Below, piece after piece: positions 18,980 to 28,219 of a DNA stretch of 54,795 nt; position 1 is the stretch's first letter, and every line of letters begins with the position of its first letter. A model generated the notes under the pieces. The model was given only the letters and a program-made list of their open reading frames with translations. It ran no database searches and was not told where the DNA came from. The position numbers were made by a program, and so were the translations under genes. This DNA comes from an uncultured Muribaculaceae bacterium (GTDB lineage Bacteria > Bacteroidota > Bacteroidia > Bacteroidales > Muribaculaceae): the NCBI GenBank assembly GCA_910576775.1, contig CAJTJV010000018.1:1-54795 (forward strand). Reading direction: 5' to 3'.

Positions 18980-19735
18980 ATGGATAACAACGACTACATA
19001 TTTGGCATACATTCCGTAATCGAGGCCATCGAAGCCGGACGCACAATTGATAAAATATTAATAAAAAAAGATATTAACGGCGATCTTGCGACGCGCCTTA
19101 CACAACTTTCGCGACAGCACGGAATTCCGGTACAACGCGTCCCGGTAGAACGTCTCAACCGCTTTACTCGCAAAAATCATCAGGGAGTCGTCGCGCAGAT
19201 TGCCGCCATAGAATATACAAATCTGTCATCACTTATGCCGACACTATTCGAAGATGGTGTACTGCCTTTCATCGTTGTGCTCGACGGCATTACCGATGTC
19301 CGCAATTTCGGTGCCATAGCCCGTACAGCAGAATGCTGCGGTGTAAATGCTATTGTAATTCCTTCGCACGGCAGTGTATCGGTTGGTGCGGATGCAGTGA
19401 AGACCTCCGCCGGAGCTTTGCTGCATATTCCAGTTTGCAAGGAAACCTCTACAGTAAGCGCAGTGCGATATCTCCGCGACAGCGGTTGTCAGGTTGTATG
19501 CGCAACAGAAAAATCATCCGAGAATTACACACTTGGCAATTATACGACCCCGATAGCCCTCGTCATGGGAGCGGAAGACACCGGCATTTCCGAAGAAATT
19601 CTTGCAATGGCCGACACCCGCGCGGCAATTCCTCTTTTTGGAAGCATCGAATCGCTAAATGTAAGCGTAGCCGCCGGAGTAATGATGTACGAGGTTGTTC
19701 GTCAACGTCTTGCCGACAACCTTGAAATAATTTGA
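18980..19735 (+). CDS. rlmB: 23S rRNA 2'-O-methyltransferase, RlmB-like (SpoU)
   Basis: SPOUT-class methyltransferase of 251 residues. An N-terminal substrate-binding domain (IFGIHSVIEAIEAGRTIDKI, residues 8-27) is followed by the three SpoU motifs: DGITDVRNFGAIARTAEC (motif 1), LVMGAEDTGISEEIL (motif 2) and IPLFGSIESLNVSVAAGVMMYE (motif 3, which forms the knot and binds S-adenosylmethionine). The best match is RlmB, which methylates G2251 of 23S rRNA, though TrmH-type subfamilies are hard to split by eye. Lies one base after recN and 9 bases before the ABC-F gene. Confidence 0.88.
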   Translation: MDNNDYIFGIHSVIEAIEAGRTIDKILIKKDINGDLATRLTQLSRQHGIPVQRVPVERLNRFTRKNHQGVVAQIAAIEYTNLSSLMPTLFEDGVLPFIVVLDGITDVRNFGAIARTAECCGVNAIVIPSHGSVSVGADAVKTSAGALLHIPVCKETSTVSAVRYLRDSGCQVVCATEKSSENYTLGNYTTPIALVMGAEDTGISEEILAMADTRAAIPLFGSIESLNVSVAAGVMMYEVVRQRLADNLEII

Positions 19736-19744
19736 AATATCTGA

Positions 19745-21718
19745 ATGATATCCATAAACAATCTATCAGTAGAATTCAGCAGTCAAATCCTTTTCGACAA
19801 CATCAACTACGTTATCAATCCGAAAGACAAGATAGCACTCGTAGGTAAGAATGGTGCCGGAAAATCGACAATGCTGAAAATCATAGCCGGAATACAGAAA
19901 CCGACATCAGGCAGCGTGGCAGTTCCTACAGACGTAACCATAGGATATCTTCCGCAACAAATGGTGCTTGAGGATACCCTTACGGTCATTGAAGAGGTAA
20001 AAAAAGTGTTCTCGCATATCGATGACATGAAGCATAAACTTGAAAACATGTCAACGGAACTATCCGAGCGCACCGACTACGAATCCGACAGTTATCAAGA
20101 GCTTATCGAACGAGTAAGCAATCTCACAGAAGAACTCGCCATGGCCTCGACCGATAACTGCGAGGCGGAAATGGAAAAGACATTGATTGGCCTGGGTTTC
20201 GTCCGTAGCGATTTTGTCCGCCCGACATCTGAGTTCAGCGGAGGTTGGCGAATGCGTATCGAACTTGCCAAGCTTCTACTCCAGCGTCCAGACGTATTGC
20301 TTCTTGATGAACCTACAAACCATCTTGACATAGAATCCATACAATGGCTTGAAAATTTCCTCGTAAGCAAAGCAAAAGCAGTCGTGCTTGTAAGCCATGA
20401 TCGTGCATTTATCGATAACGTAACCAACCGGACTATAGAAATAAATCTTGGAAGAATTTACGACTATAATGTGAATTACTCCAGATTTGTCGTCCTACGT
20501 GATGAACGCATCGAACAGCAGATGCGAGCCTATCGCAATCAACAGAAACAAATTGCAGATACCGAGGAATTCATCGAACGGTTCCGCTACAAAGCAACAA
20601 AATCAGTACAGGTTCAGAGTCGTATCAAACAACTCGCGAAAATAGAGCGCATAGAGGTTGACGAGCTTGACAATTCACACCTTAGTCTGCGATTTCCTCC
20701 GGCTCCGCGGTCGGGTGATTTCCCTCTGATTGTGGAAGACCTCGGTAAATCCTACGGAGACCACCAGATATTCGATCATGCCACTTTCACCCTGCGCCGA
20801 GGTGATAAAGTAGCCTTTGTCGGTAAGAATGGCGAGGGTAAATCGACTCTTGTAAAATGTATTATGGGAGAGATTCAATATACCGGATCATTGCGGCTGG
20901 GGCATAATGTGAAAATTGGATATTTTGCACAAAACCAGGCTCAACTTCTTGATGAAGATATTACTGTATTCGATACTATCGACCGTGTAGCCGTCGGAGA
21001 TATACGTTTGAAAATTCGAGATATCCTCGGTGCTTTCATGTTTGGTGGCGAAGCTTCCGACAAAAAAGTAAAAGTACTTTCCGGTGGAGAGAAAACACGC
21101 CTTGCCATGATACGGTTGTTACTTGAACCGGTGAATCTTCTTATCCTTGACGAACCTACCAACCATCTTGACATGCGGAGCAAGGATGTCCTCAAACAGG
21201 CTATCAAAGATTTCGATGGAACTGTAATTATCGTCAGCCACGACCGCGAATTCCTTGACGGTCTTGTAGAGAAAGTCTATGAATTCGGAGGTGGCCAGGT
21301 TCGCGAATGTCTTGGCGGCATTTATGAGTTTCTGGAAAAGAAAAAACTTGCCTCTCTGCGCGAATTGGAAATTTCAAAACCGTCCGCACCCGATACGCCG
21401 CGTCCCAAAAGCACCGAAAAAGCACTTTCCGAGTCTGAACGAGTTATAGAGCATTCTCGTAAACTCACGTATGCAGAGCAGCGCGAACGCGACAAAGCAT
21501 TAAAACGTGCTACTCGTAAAGTTGAAGAAGCCGAAACTGCTGTAAGTGAACGAGAATCTGCTCTTGCGGAAATAGAGGCGAAAATTGCGGCCGGAGAGAC
21601 AGCCCCATCAATATTTGAAGCGCATGCCGCCGCTACCAAAGAAATTGAGAATGCCATGAGTATATGGGAGCTGGCTCAAATGGATCTTGACACACTTAAA
21701 GAACAATATAACAAATAA
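19745..21718 (+). CDS. ABC-F family ATPase
   Basis: Cytosolic, soluble double-ATPase of the ABC-F class (Uup/YdiF/EttA-like), which acts on ribosomes rather than as a transporter. First nucleotide-binding domain: GKNGAGKST near residue 35, FSGGWRMRIELAKLL and LLLDEPTNHLD near residue 185. The linker (about 245-320) is arginine/glutamine-rich and includes RNQQKQIADTEEFIERFRYKATKS, the P-site tRNA interaction motif region. Second domain: GKNGEGKST near residue 365, LSGGEKTRLAM, LILDEPTNHLD near 470. A C-terminal coiled coil (about 560-657) is like that of Uup. No membrane segments. A resistance role is not indicated. Confidence 0.92.
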   Translation: MISINNLSVEFSSQILFDNINYVINPKDKIALVGKNGAGKSTMLKIIAGIQKPTSGSVAVPTDVTIGYLPQQMVLEDTLTVIEEVKKVFSHIDDMKHKLENMSTELSERTDYESDSYQELIERVSNLTEELAMASTDNCEAEMEKTLIGLGFVRSDFVRPTSEFSGGWRMRIELAKLLLQRPDVLLLDEPTNHLDIESIQWLENFLVSKAKAVVLVSHDRAFIDNVTNRTIEINLGRIYDYNVNYSRFVVLRDERIEQQMRAYRNQQKQIADTEEFIERFRYKATKSVQVQSRIKQLAKIERIEVDELDNSHLSLRFPPAPRSGDFPLIVEDLGKSYGDHQIFDHATFTLRRGDKVAFVGKNGEGKSTLVKCIMGEIQYTGSLRLGHNVKIGYFAQNQAQLLDEDITVFDTIDRVAVGDIRLKIRDILGAFMFGGEASDKKVKVLSGGEKTRLAMIRLLLEPVNLLILDEPTNHLDMRSKDVLKQAIKDFDGTVIIVSHDREFLDGLVEKVYEFGGGQVRECLGGIYEFLEKKKLASLRELEISKPSAPDTPRPKSTEKALSESERVIEHSRKLTYAEQRERDKALKRATRKVEEAETAVSERESALAEIEAKIAAGETAPSIFEAHAAATKEIENAMSIWELAQMDLDTLKEQYNK

Positions 21719-21736
21719 CCATATCACATTTCTAAA

Positions 21737-23758
21737 ATGAAAAAAAGATTTATTATGATTGCATCCGCAGCCGCACTTGTTGGCACGCTAACAGGCTGCA
21801 AGCAACGCCAGGCCGACGCTACTTTCGGTCTGACAGTAAACCTCGACACTACAGTATCAGCAAAAGCAGATTTCTATGATTACGCATGCGGCGGATGGAT
21901 GAAAGCCAATCCGCTCAAACCGGAATATTCTCGTTTCGGCACATTCGACGAGCTTGGAGAGAATAACCGCAAGCAAATCCGCGACCTCGTAGAAGAACTT
22001 GCAGCCAACGAGAATGTAGAGCAGGGCAGTAATGCACAGAAGATACGCGACCTTTATAGGATGGGACTCGACAGCGTCACACTTAACAAGCAGGGCGCAG
22101 AGCCCCTGAAGGTTGACCTCGAACTAATCCGAACTACGCCACGCTCCGAGCTACTCGGATTACTTGCAACAATGCCCGGATTAGATGTATTCTTCGGCAC
22201 AGGTGTTGAAGCAGATCTGAAGAATTCCGACCGCAATGTAATGTATTGGAGCCAGGGTGGCCTCGGCCTCGGGAATCCCGACTATTATACACACCCGGAC
22301 GACAATAAAAGTGTTCTTGAAGCTTACAATACCTGTCTGCGCACCCTCGCATCTCTTGCCGGATATGACGAAGCATCTGCCACGCGTCTTGCAAAAAACA
22401 CAATAGCCATAGAAACAGAACTGGCAAACAAACAGTGGACAAACACGCAACTCCGCAACATACCCGCACAATATAATCCGAAATCTGTTGCCGATCTCGA
22501 CACTAATTATCCTGCAATTGGACTATCCAAGTATTTCAAACTACAGAATCTCGATGTAGACAGCGTAATCGTAGGACAACCCGACTATTATGCAGCTGTA
22601 AACGATATCTTCTCCAAAACTGACGAGCAGATTCTCCGAGACTATTTTACAGCTTCCTACCTCAGCTCTGCAGCTCCATACCTGAGCGATGATTTCATTG
22701 CTGCAAATTTTGCTCTCAGCAGTGCGATATCCGGTGCAGAACAGATGCAACCCCGATGGAAGCGCGCATTATCAGTTCCCAATGGATTCCTCGGCGAAGC
22801 TCTCGGCGAACTATATGTCGGCAAATATTTTCCCGCATCATCGAAAGAACGTATGCTTACACTTGTAGACAACCTACAAAAAGCTCTCGGACAGCATATC
22901 GACGGGCTTACATGGATGAGCGACTCTACTAAAGCACGTGCTCAGGAGAAACTTGCCGCCTTCACCGTAAAGATCGGTTATCCCGATAAATGGCGCGATT
23001 ATTCCGCTTTGACAGTCGATCCGACCCTTCCTTATTGGAATAATATTCAGAACGCTATCCGTTTCAACATCGATTTCAACAATTCAGATTATGGCAAGCC
23101 GGTCGACCGTGCCCGTTGGCACATGTCTCCACAAACGGTAAACGCATACTATAATCCGACAACCAACGAAATCTGCTTCCCTGCCGGTATTCTTCAGCCC
23201 CCCTTCTTCGATCCCAATGCCGACGATGCTGTCAACTATGGCGCTATAGGTGTTGTAATCGGTCACGAAATGACTCATGGTTTTGACGATCAAGGACGTC
23301 AATTCGACAAAGTCGGTAACCTTGTAGACTGGTGGACTCCCGCCGATGCTGAAGCGTTCAACGCTCTTGCCGACCGCCTTGCCGCACAATTCGACTCAAT
23401 AGAAGTAGCTCCCGGCGTACATGCCAACGGCCGCCTCACACTTGGTGAAAACATAGCCGACCAAGGAGGACTCCGCGTAGCTAGAACTGCCTATCAGAAC
23501 TCTCTTGGCGGTGCAGAAGCGCCTGTAATCGACGGCTATCCAGCCGACAAACGCTTCTATCTTGCCTATGCAAACGTATGGGCCGGCAACATCCGCACCG
23601 CAGAAATTCTCTCACGAACAAAAGATGACCCACATTCTCTGGGACGTTGGCGCGTCAATGCAACTCTACGAAACATCGCACCCTTCTTCGAAGCATTCGA
23701 CATTACCGAAGGAGACGCAATGTTCCTTCCGGAAACCGAACGTGTGGTAATTTGGTAA
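21737..23758 (+). CDS. M13 family zinc metallopeptidase, lipoprotein
   Basis: Neprilysin/PepO-type endopeptidase, 673 residues, predicted to be anchored as a lipoprotein (signal segment with LVGTLTGC, Cys at residue 21) on the periplasmic or outer face. The N-terminal M13 domain begins FYDYACGGWMKANP. Zinc ligands and catalytic residues are intact: GHEMTHGFDDQG near residue 510 (HExxH) and GENIADQGGL near residue 570 with the third ligand glutamate. The family's usual terminal CxxW is replaced by ETERVVIW at the C-terminus. A clear terminator follows about 20 bases after the stop. Confidence 0.93.
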   Translation: MKKRFIMIASAAALVGTLTGCKQRQADATFGLTVNLDTTVSAKADFYDYACGGWMKANPLKPEYSRFGTFDELGENNRKQIRDLVEELAANENVEQGSNAQKIRDLYRMGLDSVTLNKQGAEPLKVDLELIRTTPRSELLGLLATMPGLDVFFGTGVEADLKNSDRNVMYWSQGGLGLGNPDYYTHPDDNKSVLEAYNTCLRTLASLAGYDEASATRLAKNTIAIETELANKQWTNTQLRNIPAQYNPKSVADLDTNYPAIGLSKYFKLQNLDVDSVIVGQPDYYAAVNDIFSKTDEQILRDYFTASYLSSAAPYLSDDFIAANFALSSAISGAEQMQPRWKRALSVPNGFLGEALGELYVGKYFPASSKERMLTLVDNLQKALGQHIDGLTWMSDSTKARAQEKLAAFTVKIGYPDKWRDYSALTVDPTLPYWNNIQNAIRFNIDFNNSDYGKPVDRARWHMSPQTVNAYYNPTTNEICFPAGILQPPFFDPNADDAVNYGAIGVVIGHEMTHGFDDQGRQFDKVGNLVDWWTPADAEAFNALADRLAAQFDSIEVAPGVHANGRLTLGENIADQGGLRVARTAYQNSLGGAEAPVIDGYPADKRFYLAYANVWAGNIRTAEILSRTKDDPHSLGRWRVNATLRNIAPFFEAFDITEGDAMFLPETERVVIW

Positions 23759-23778
23759 GAATATTTCACTTAATCTAT

Positions 23779-23810
23779 AAAAGGAGCTCCGCCATGCGGG
23801 GTTCCTTTTT
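23779..23810 (+). terminator. Rho-independent terminator after M13 peptidase gene
   Basis: AAAAGGAGCTCCGC pairs imperfectly with GCGGGGTTCCTTTT around a CAT loop and ends in a T5 run. Ends the plus-strand transcript from the upstream series. Confidence 0.8.
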
Positions 23811-23921
23811 ATTTGCGTGTAACGAACCTTTGGCACTTGCGGGAGTTATAATAGTGTACGCACGTAGCGCACATAGAGTTCTCCACATAATCAACATGCT
23901 AACTATCCATTCTCCATCCTT

Positions 23922-25655
23922 ATGTTACACTGGTTACTGGACACGATGCTAAAATATCCATCTGTCCCTATTTTCCTTACAATCGGACTGGGTTTCTACC
24001 TCGGAAAATTCCGATACAAGACTTTCGCCCTCGGCACTGTTACATCGGTGCTTCTTGTAGGCGTCGCCATTGGCTATCTGATTAATCGTTACGCAGGTAC
24101 TCCCGTAACTATCGGCGCGCCACTCAAATCGCTATTCTTCCTTATATTTCTATTCGCCATTGGCTACAAATGCGGCCCTCAATTTGTAGCCGCAATCCGC
24201 GGACAAGGCGTTAAACAAGTTATATTCGCTGTTGTGGTTTGTGCGCTGTGCCTATTGGTTACATGGGGCTGCGCCAAAATCATGCATTATAACGCAGCCC
24301 TCTCAACAGGTCTTTTCGCAGGCGCACAGACAATTTCTGCGGTTATCGGGGTCGGAACCGATACCATAAACAGTCTCCCAGATGTTGATGCCGCAACAAA
24401 AAAAGCTTGGATTGATCTTATTCCGGTAGGCTATGCTGTTACTTATGTATTTGGTACAATTGGTTCTGCATATATCCTCGGCAGCCTGGGGCCAGCCATG
24501 CTCGGAGGCCTAAAGAAAGTGCGTCAGATGACAAAAGACTATGAGCAGACTCTCAATCACTCTACGCTATCCGACGACCCTGCATTTATCGACGGGAACC
24601 GCCCTATAAGTTTCCGTGCCTACAAGATAACCGCATCACGATTCAACACACCTCAAACTGTCGCAGAAACTGAAGAATACCTCCACAATGAAGGCAGACG
24701 CCTATTCGTAGAACGTATTCGACGAGCCTCAGATGGACAGATTGTTTCACCGACCCCTTCCATGACTGTTGCAGCAGGAGATGAAATAGTTCTATCAGGC
24801 CGTCATGAATTCATTATCGGCGACGAAAGCTGGCTCGGCCCGGAGGTCGACGACTCTGCTCTCCTTACCTTCAATGTTGAAAAAACACGTGTGATGGTGA
24901 CAAAAAAGACTGCCGGACTTACAGTAGACGCTCTGCGTGCCAAACCATTCATGTATGGCGTTGTAATCGGAAGCATAAGCCGCCAAGGCGGTATCGAGAT
25001 CCCGGTGTTAGCACAAACAAAATTAATGCAGGGTGATATGCTCACAATAGCCGGCCTGCCGCAGGAGGTCTCGGCCGCTGTAGGGCAAATAGGTATCGAA
25101 GAAAAGCCAACCAATGTAACAGACCTCGTTTTTGTATCACTTGCCATAGTCATAGGCTGTATCGTTGGTGCCCTTACCCTTGACGTTCACAATATCCCTA
25201 TTAGTCTGTCCACATCGGGAGGTGCACTTATTGCCGGCCTGTTCTTCGGTTGGTTACGCACAAAACGTCCATCTGTAGGAATTATTCCCGAATCATCATT
25301 ATGGTTGATGCAGAATCTCGGTCTTAACATGTTCATTGCTGTAATCGGTATCCAGTGCGGCCCGACATTCTTTTCCGGACTCCAACAGGTAGGATGGTCA
25401 TTCTTCCTTGTCGGTATAGTTGCAACATCTGTTCCTCTTCTCCTGGCAATGTGGCTTGGCGACAAAATATTTAAATTTCACCCTGCAATCAATCTTGGCT
25501 GCTGCGCCGGCGGTCGTACCACAACTGCCGCTCTCGGTGCTATAACGGCATCCCTCGGAAGCTCAGTACCTGCGCTCGGATATACCATTACTTATGCCAT
25601 CGGCAACACTCTGCTTATTCTTATGGGCGTTGCAATGGTGCTGATGTGCATCTGA
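23922..25655 (+). CDS. aspT: Aspartate:alanine antiporter (AspT/YidE family)
   Basis: Inner-membrane transporter of 577 residues from the aspartate:alanine exchanger family. Two blocks of hydrophobic segments (about residues 10-195 and 395-577) flank two cytoplasmic TrkA-C-like (RCK) domains (about 215-385, with RRLFVERIRRASDGQIVSP). The repeated motif ALSTGLFAGAQTISAVIGVG in the first half and NLGCCAGGRTTTAALGAI in the second is the usual internal duplication. The gene directly upstream of an aspartate 4-decarboxylase strongly supports aspartate-in/alanine-out exchange, which generates proton-motive force. No strong promoter box is found in the 110 bases upstream. Confidence 0.88.
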   Translation: MLHWLLDTMLKYPSVPIFLTIGLGFYLGKFRYKTFALGTVTSVLLVGVAIGYLINRYAGTPVTIGAPLKSLFFLIFLFAIGYKCGPQFVAAIRGQGVKQVIFAVVVCALCLLVTWGCAKIMHYNAALSTGLFAGAQTISAVIGVGTDTINSLPDVDAATKKAWIDLIPVGYAVTYVFGTIGSAYILGSLGPAMLGGLKKVRQMTKDYEQTLNHSTLSDDPAFIDGNRPISFRAYKITASRFNTPQTVAETEEYLHNEGRRLFVERIRRASDGQIVSPTPSMTVAAGDEIVLSGRHEFIIGDESWLGPEVDDSALLTFNVEKTRVMVTKKTAGLTVDALRAKPFMYGVVIGSISRQGGIEIPVLAQTKLMQGDMLTIAGLPQEVSAAVGQIGIEEKPTNVTDLVFVSLAIVIGCIVGALTLDVHNIPISLSTSGGALIAGLFFGWLRTKRPSVGIIPESSLWLMQNLGLNMFIAVIGIQCGPTFFSGLQQVGWSFFLVGIVATSVPLLLAMWLGDKIFKFHPAINLGCCAGGRTTTAALGAITASLGSSVPALGYTITYAIGNTLLILMGVAMVLMCI

Positions 25656-25692
25656 TATCATTTATAAACATAAACTACTAATACTCGAAATC

Positions 25693-27330
25693 ATGACTAT
25701 TCCCCAAAATCCGGAAAACCGCGACTATGAAAGGGCGCTCGCCAAAATGAGCCCATTCGAAATCAAAGGTACCCTAATCAGCCTCGCTGAAAAAGACGAC
25801 CAATGCTCCACGGCAACATTTCTTAATGCAGGCCGAGGTAATCCCAACTGGCTTCTCTCGCGTCCGCGTGCCGCTTTTTTCCTTCTCGGTGAATTCGCCC
25901 TTTCAGAAGCCGCCCGTAAAGTTTACGACGCTCCCCTCGGCATAGTAGCATCACCTACACAACGTGGAATATCCGAGCGGTTTATCTCTTTCCTTGATTC
26001 ACGCAAGAATAGTGACGGTGCCGAAGAACTTTCAAGTTACTACAAATATATGACCGGTATACACGAGGTGGACCCCGACGCTTTCGTATTCGAAATGGTG
26101 GACGGAATCCTCGGCGACCATTATCCTACTCCCCCACGTGCCCTTAAATATTCCGAGATGATAGTCCGGGATTACCTCCGTTGGGCCATGGGCGGAAAGG
26201 ATGACCCTACTGTATTTGACCTTTTCCCAACAGAAGGCTCCACGGCAGGCATGTGTTATGCTTTTGAAACACTAAAACAGAATTTTCTGCTCAACAAAGG
26301 TGATAAACTCGCATTACTCACCCCGTGTTTCACTCCTTATCTTGAAATACCTCAACTTGCTCAATTCGGACTTGAGATTGTAACAGTCTCCGCAAATAAG
26401 ATTGAAAAAGACGGCTACCATGACTGGCAATATCCTACGGAAGAACTTGACAAGCTGCGCGACCCATCCATAAAAGCCGTTTGCATCACCAACCCGTCAA
26501 ATCCACCAAGCGTATGTCTTGCTCCCAACGTACTTGAGACACTTGTAGACATTGTCAAAAAAGACAATCCGCACCTTATGATTATAACTGACGATGTCTA
26601 CGGTACTTTTGTCGAAGGTTTCCGCTCTCTTATGTATGTATTACCATATAACACGATGTGTCTATACTCGTTCTCGAAATATTTTGGAGCTACAGGATGG
26701 CGTGTCGCCGCTATGGCAATACGTAGCGACAGTAATGTCTTCGACGACCTTATTGCCGAGCTGCCAGAAGACCGCAAGACAGCATTGGCAAAACGGTACG
26801 CTTCGTTGACACTCAACCCATCATCAATTAAATTCATTGATAGACTCGTTGCCGACTCTCGCTTGGTGGGTCTCAACCATACAGCAGGTCTCTCATGCCC
26901 TCAGCAAATCCAGATGGCATTATTCGCTTCGTTCGCTTACTTGCGCCATGCCGAATTACAACCGCGACTGATAGAAATGATTCACCGACGTCTCAACAAT
27001 CTATGGAGCACAACAGGCTTCAAATTGCTGCCTGATCCCAATCGAGCCGGTTATTACAGCGAAATCGACATCATGGTATGGGCGAAAAAATTCTATGGTG
27101 ATGATTTTACAGCATATCTCGAAGCCAATTACGAACCTCTTGATTTCGTAATACGCCTGGCAGACGAGACATCTGTAGTACTTCTCAACGGCGACGGCTT
27201 TGATGGTCCCGCATGGTCTGTACGCGCCTCACTCGCCAACCTTGACGAGGATGCATATCTGCGCATCGGCAAGGCAATCCGCAAAATACTCGACGGCTAT
27301 CACGAAGCATATATAGAATCAAAGAAATAA
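25693..27330 (+). CDS. aspD: Aspartate 4-decarboxylase, bifunctional
   Basis: Pyridoxal-phosphate enzyme converting L-aspartate to L-alanine and CO2, consuming one cytosolic proton; the family also has aspartate aminotransferase activity. The 545-residue length matches the AspD family (about 530-550), longer than standard aminotransferases. Visible: FPTEGSTAGMCYAFETL for cofactor phosphate contact, CITNPSNPPS with the substrate-binding asparagine, ITDDVYGTF with the ring-nitrogen aspartate and tyrosine, and the Schiff-base lysine in YSFSKYFGATGWRVAAM near residue 330. Lies 37 bases after aspT, presumably one transcript; the pair forms the aspartate decarboxylation/antiport cycle. Confidence 0.9.
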   Translation: MTIPQNPENRDYERALAKMSPFEIKGTLISLAEKDDQCSTATFLNAGRGNPNWLLSRPRAAFFLLGEFALSEAARKVYDAPLGIVASPTQRGISERFISFLDSRKNSDGAEELSSYYKYMTGIHEVDPDAFVFEMVDGILGDHYPTPPRALKYSEMIVRDYLRWAMGGKDDPTVFDLFPTEGSTAGMCYAFETLKQNFLLNKGDKLALLTPCFTPYLEIPQLAQFGLEIVTVSANKIEKDGYHDWQYPTEELDKLRDPSIKAVCITNPSNPPSVCLAPNVLETLVDIVKKDNPHLMIITDDVYGTFVEGFRSLMYVLPYNTMCLYSFSKYFGATGWRVAAMAIRSDSNVFDDLIAELPEDRKTALAKRYASLTLNPSSIKFIDRLVADSRLVGLNHTAGLSCPQQIQMALFASFAYLRHAELQPRLIEMIHRRLNNLWSTTGFKLLPDPNRAGYYSEIDIMVWAKKFYGDDFTAYLEANYEPLDFVIRLADETSVVLLNGDGFDGPAWSVRASLANLDEDAYLRIGKAIRKILDGYHEAYIESKK

Positions 27331-27341
27331 ATTCTGACGCA

Positions 27342-27385
27342 CATGAGGCTGTGCCGTAAAACCTTAATTCCGACACAGCCTCATG
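27342..27385. terminator. Hairpin after aspD
   Basis: Perfect 12-base arms CATGAGGCTGTG (27342-27353) and CACAGCCTCATG (27374-27385) with a 20-base loop, starting 11 bases after the aspD stop. No T run follows, so it may act as a transcript 3' stabiliser rather than a classical terminator. Resembles the hairpin at 98-131. Confidence 0.55.
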
Positions 27386-27475
27386 CATACCGATAAGCCC
27401 TATGTAGCGACAGATATAGTCTCCAAAGGTTAAGTCATCGTTTTAGCGTTTAGCCAAAGATTAAGAATATATAAA

Positions 27476-27515
27476 AGCACCCAATTTCAACCTTTTGGGT
27501 GTAAAATTGGGTGCT
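27476..27515 (-). terminator. Terminator downstream of tRNA-Ser
   Basis: AGCACCCAATTT (27476-27487) and AAATTGGGTGCT (27504-27515) form a perfect 12-base stem; on the minus strand it is followed by TTTTAT. It is positioned about 30 bases beyond the tRNA 3' end. Confidence 0.75.
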
Positions 27516-27546
27516 GATGCTGTAATTGACTGATTTACAGTCTTAT

Positions 27547-27636
27547 TGGCGGAGAGGACGAGATTCGAACTCGTGGTAGGATTACTCCTACGTCAGTTTA
27601 GCAAACTGGTGGTTTCAGCCACTCACCCACCTCTCC
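27547..27636 (-). tRNA. tRNA-Ser (anticodon GCU)
   Basis: A class II tRNA on the minus strand: acceptor arms GGAGAGG (plus-strand 27630-27636) and CCTCTCC (27551-27557), T-loop GTTCGAATC, a long variable arm with GTAGGAG/CCTAC pairing, and anticodon GCU (plus-strand AGC at 27600-27602). G discriminator and an encoded CCA end (27547-27549). It reads AGC/AGU serine codons. A promoter and a terminator flank it. Confidence 0.95.
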
Positions 27637-27668
27637 TTGCACTGAGGAAAATTTCCCTTTTGCGAGTG

Positions 27669-27699
27669 CAAAGTTATGATGTTTTATTGAATCATCCAA
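27669..27699 (-). promoter_or_regulatory. Promoter of tRNA-Ser
   Basis: Minus-strand TAACTTTG (plus-strand CAAAGTTA 27669-27676) with TTTGG 20 bases upstream (CAA 27697-27699). It lies 33 bases before the tRNA 5' end. Confidence 0.7.
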
Positions 27700-27804
27700 A
27701 TTTTTCTTTGAATTTTTGAAATAATTCTACGGCGACACGCGACAACCACTAATGGGACAAGCCTCGCGGAGCAGCCCACTCTTACTATAATCTATAAACC
27801 AATT

Positions 27805-28209
27805 TTAATTCATCATCATATTCCGGCTCGGTTGCGTTTTAGCCCTGAGTATGGTGATATCGTATGCTGTGAGTGCACTTACTACTGATAGGAAGGCTGC
27901 GATAATCCATGTGAGTATATTATAGCTTAGAAATAATATATCGGGACCGAATTGCGGTATCGATAACTTGAATGTCCGGACAATGTTGTCGGTATACGGC
28001 ATCAGAAGCATGAATACTACGCCGGTGATGAATCCGGCGAGAGCCGCTATGATGACGGCTTTCTTGCTCCTTTTTCTCATCTCGAGATTGTGCTGCCGGA
28101 TAAATTCGACTTTGTCGAGGCTGTCCTCCAGTTTCGACATGAAACACGAATCGGGTGAAAGATTCGGGTGGAAATCGTTGAAAAGTTCTTTTAATTTATC
28201 GTCTTCCAT
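27805..28209 (-). CDS. Small membrane protein, possible anti-sigma factor
   Basis: A 134-residue protein not assigned to a named family. Residues 1-48 are hydrophilic and charged (MEDDKLKELFNDFHPNLSPDS opening), followed by two hydrophobic helices (about 50-70, VIIAALAGFITGVVFMLLM, and 93-115, SYNILTWIIAAFLSVVSALTA) and a short basic tail. It follows the ECF sigma gene by 10 bases. In Bacteroidetes such short N-cytoplasmic, two-helix proteins beside a sigma gene often serve as anti-sigma factors; that role is inferred from context only. Confidence 0.65.
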   Translation of the reverse strand: MEDDKLKELFNDFHPNLSPDSCFMSKLEDSLDKVEFIRQHNLEMRKRSKKAVIIAALAGFITGVVFMLLMPYTDNIVRTFKLSIPQFGPDILFLSYNILTWIIAAFLSVVSALTAYDITILRAKTQPSRNMMMN

Positions 28210-28219
28210 AGAATCAACG

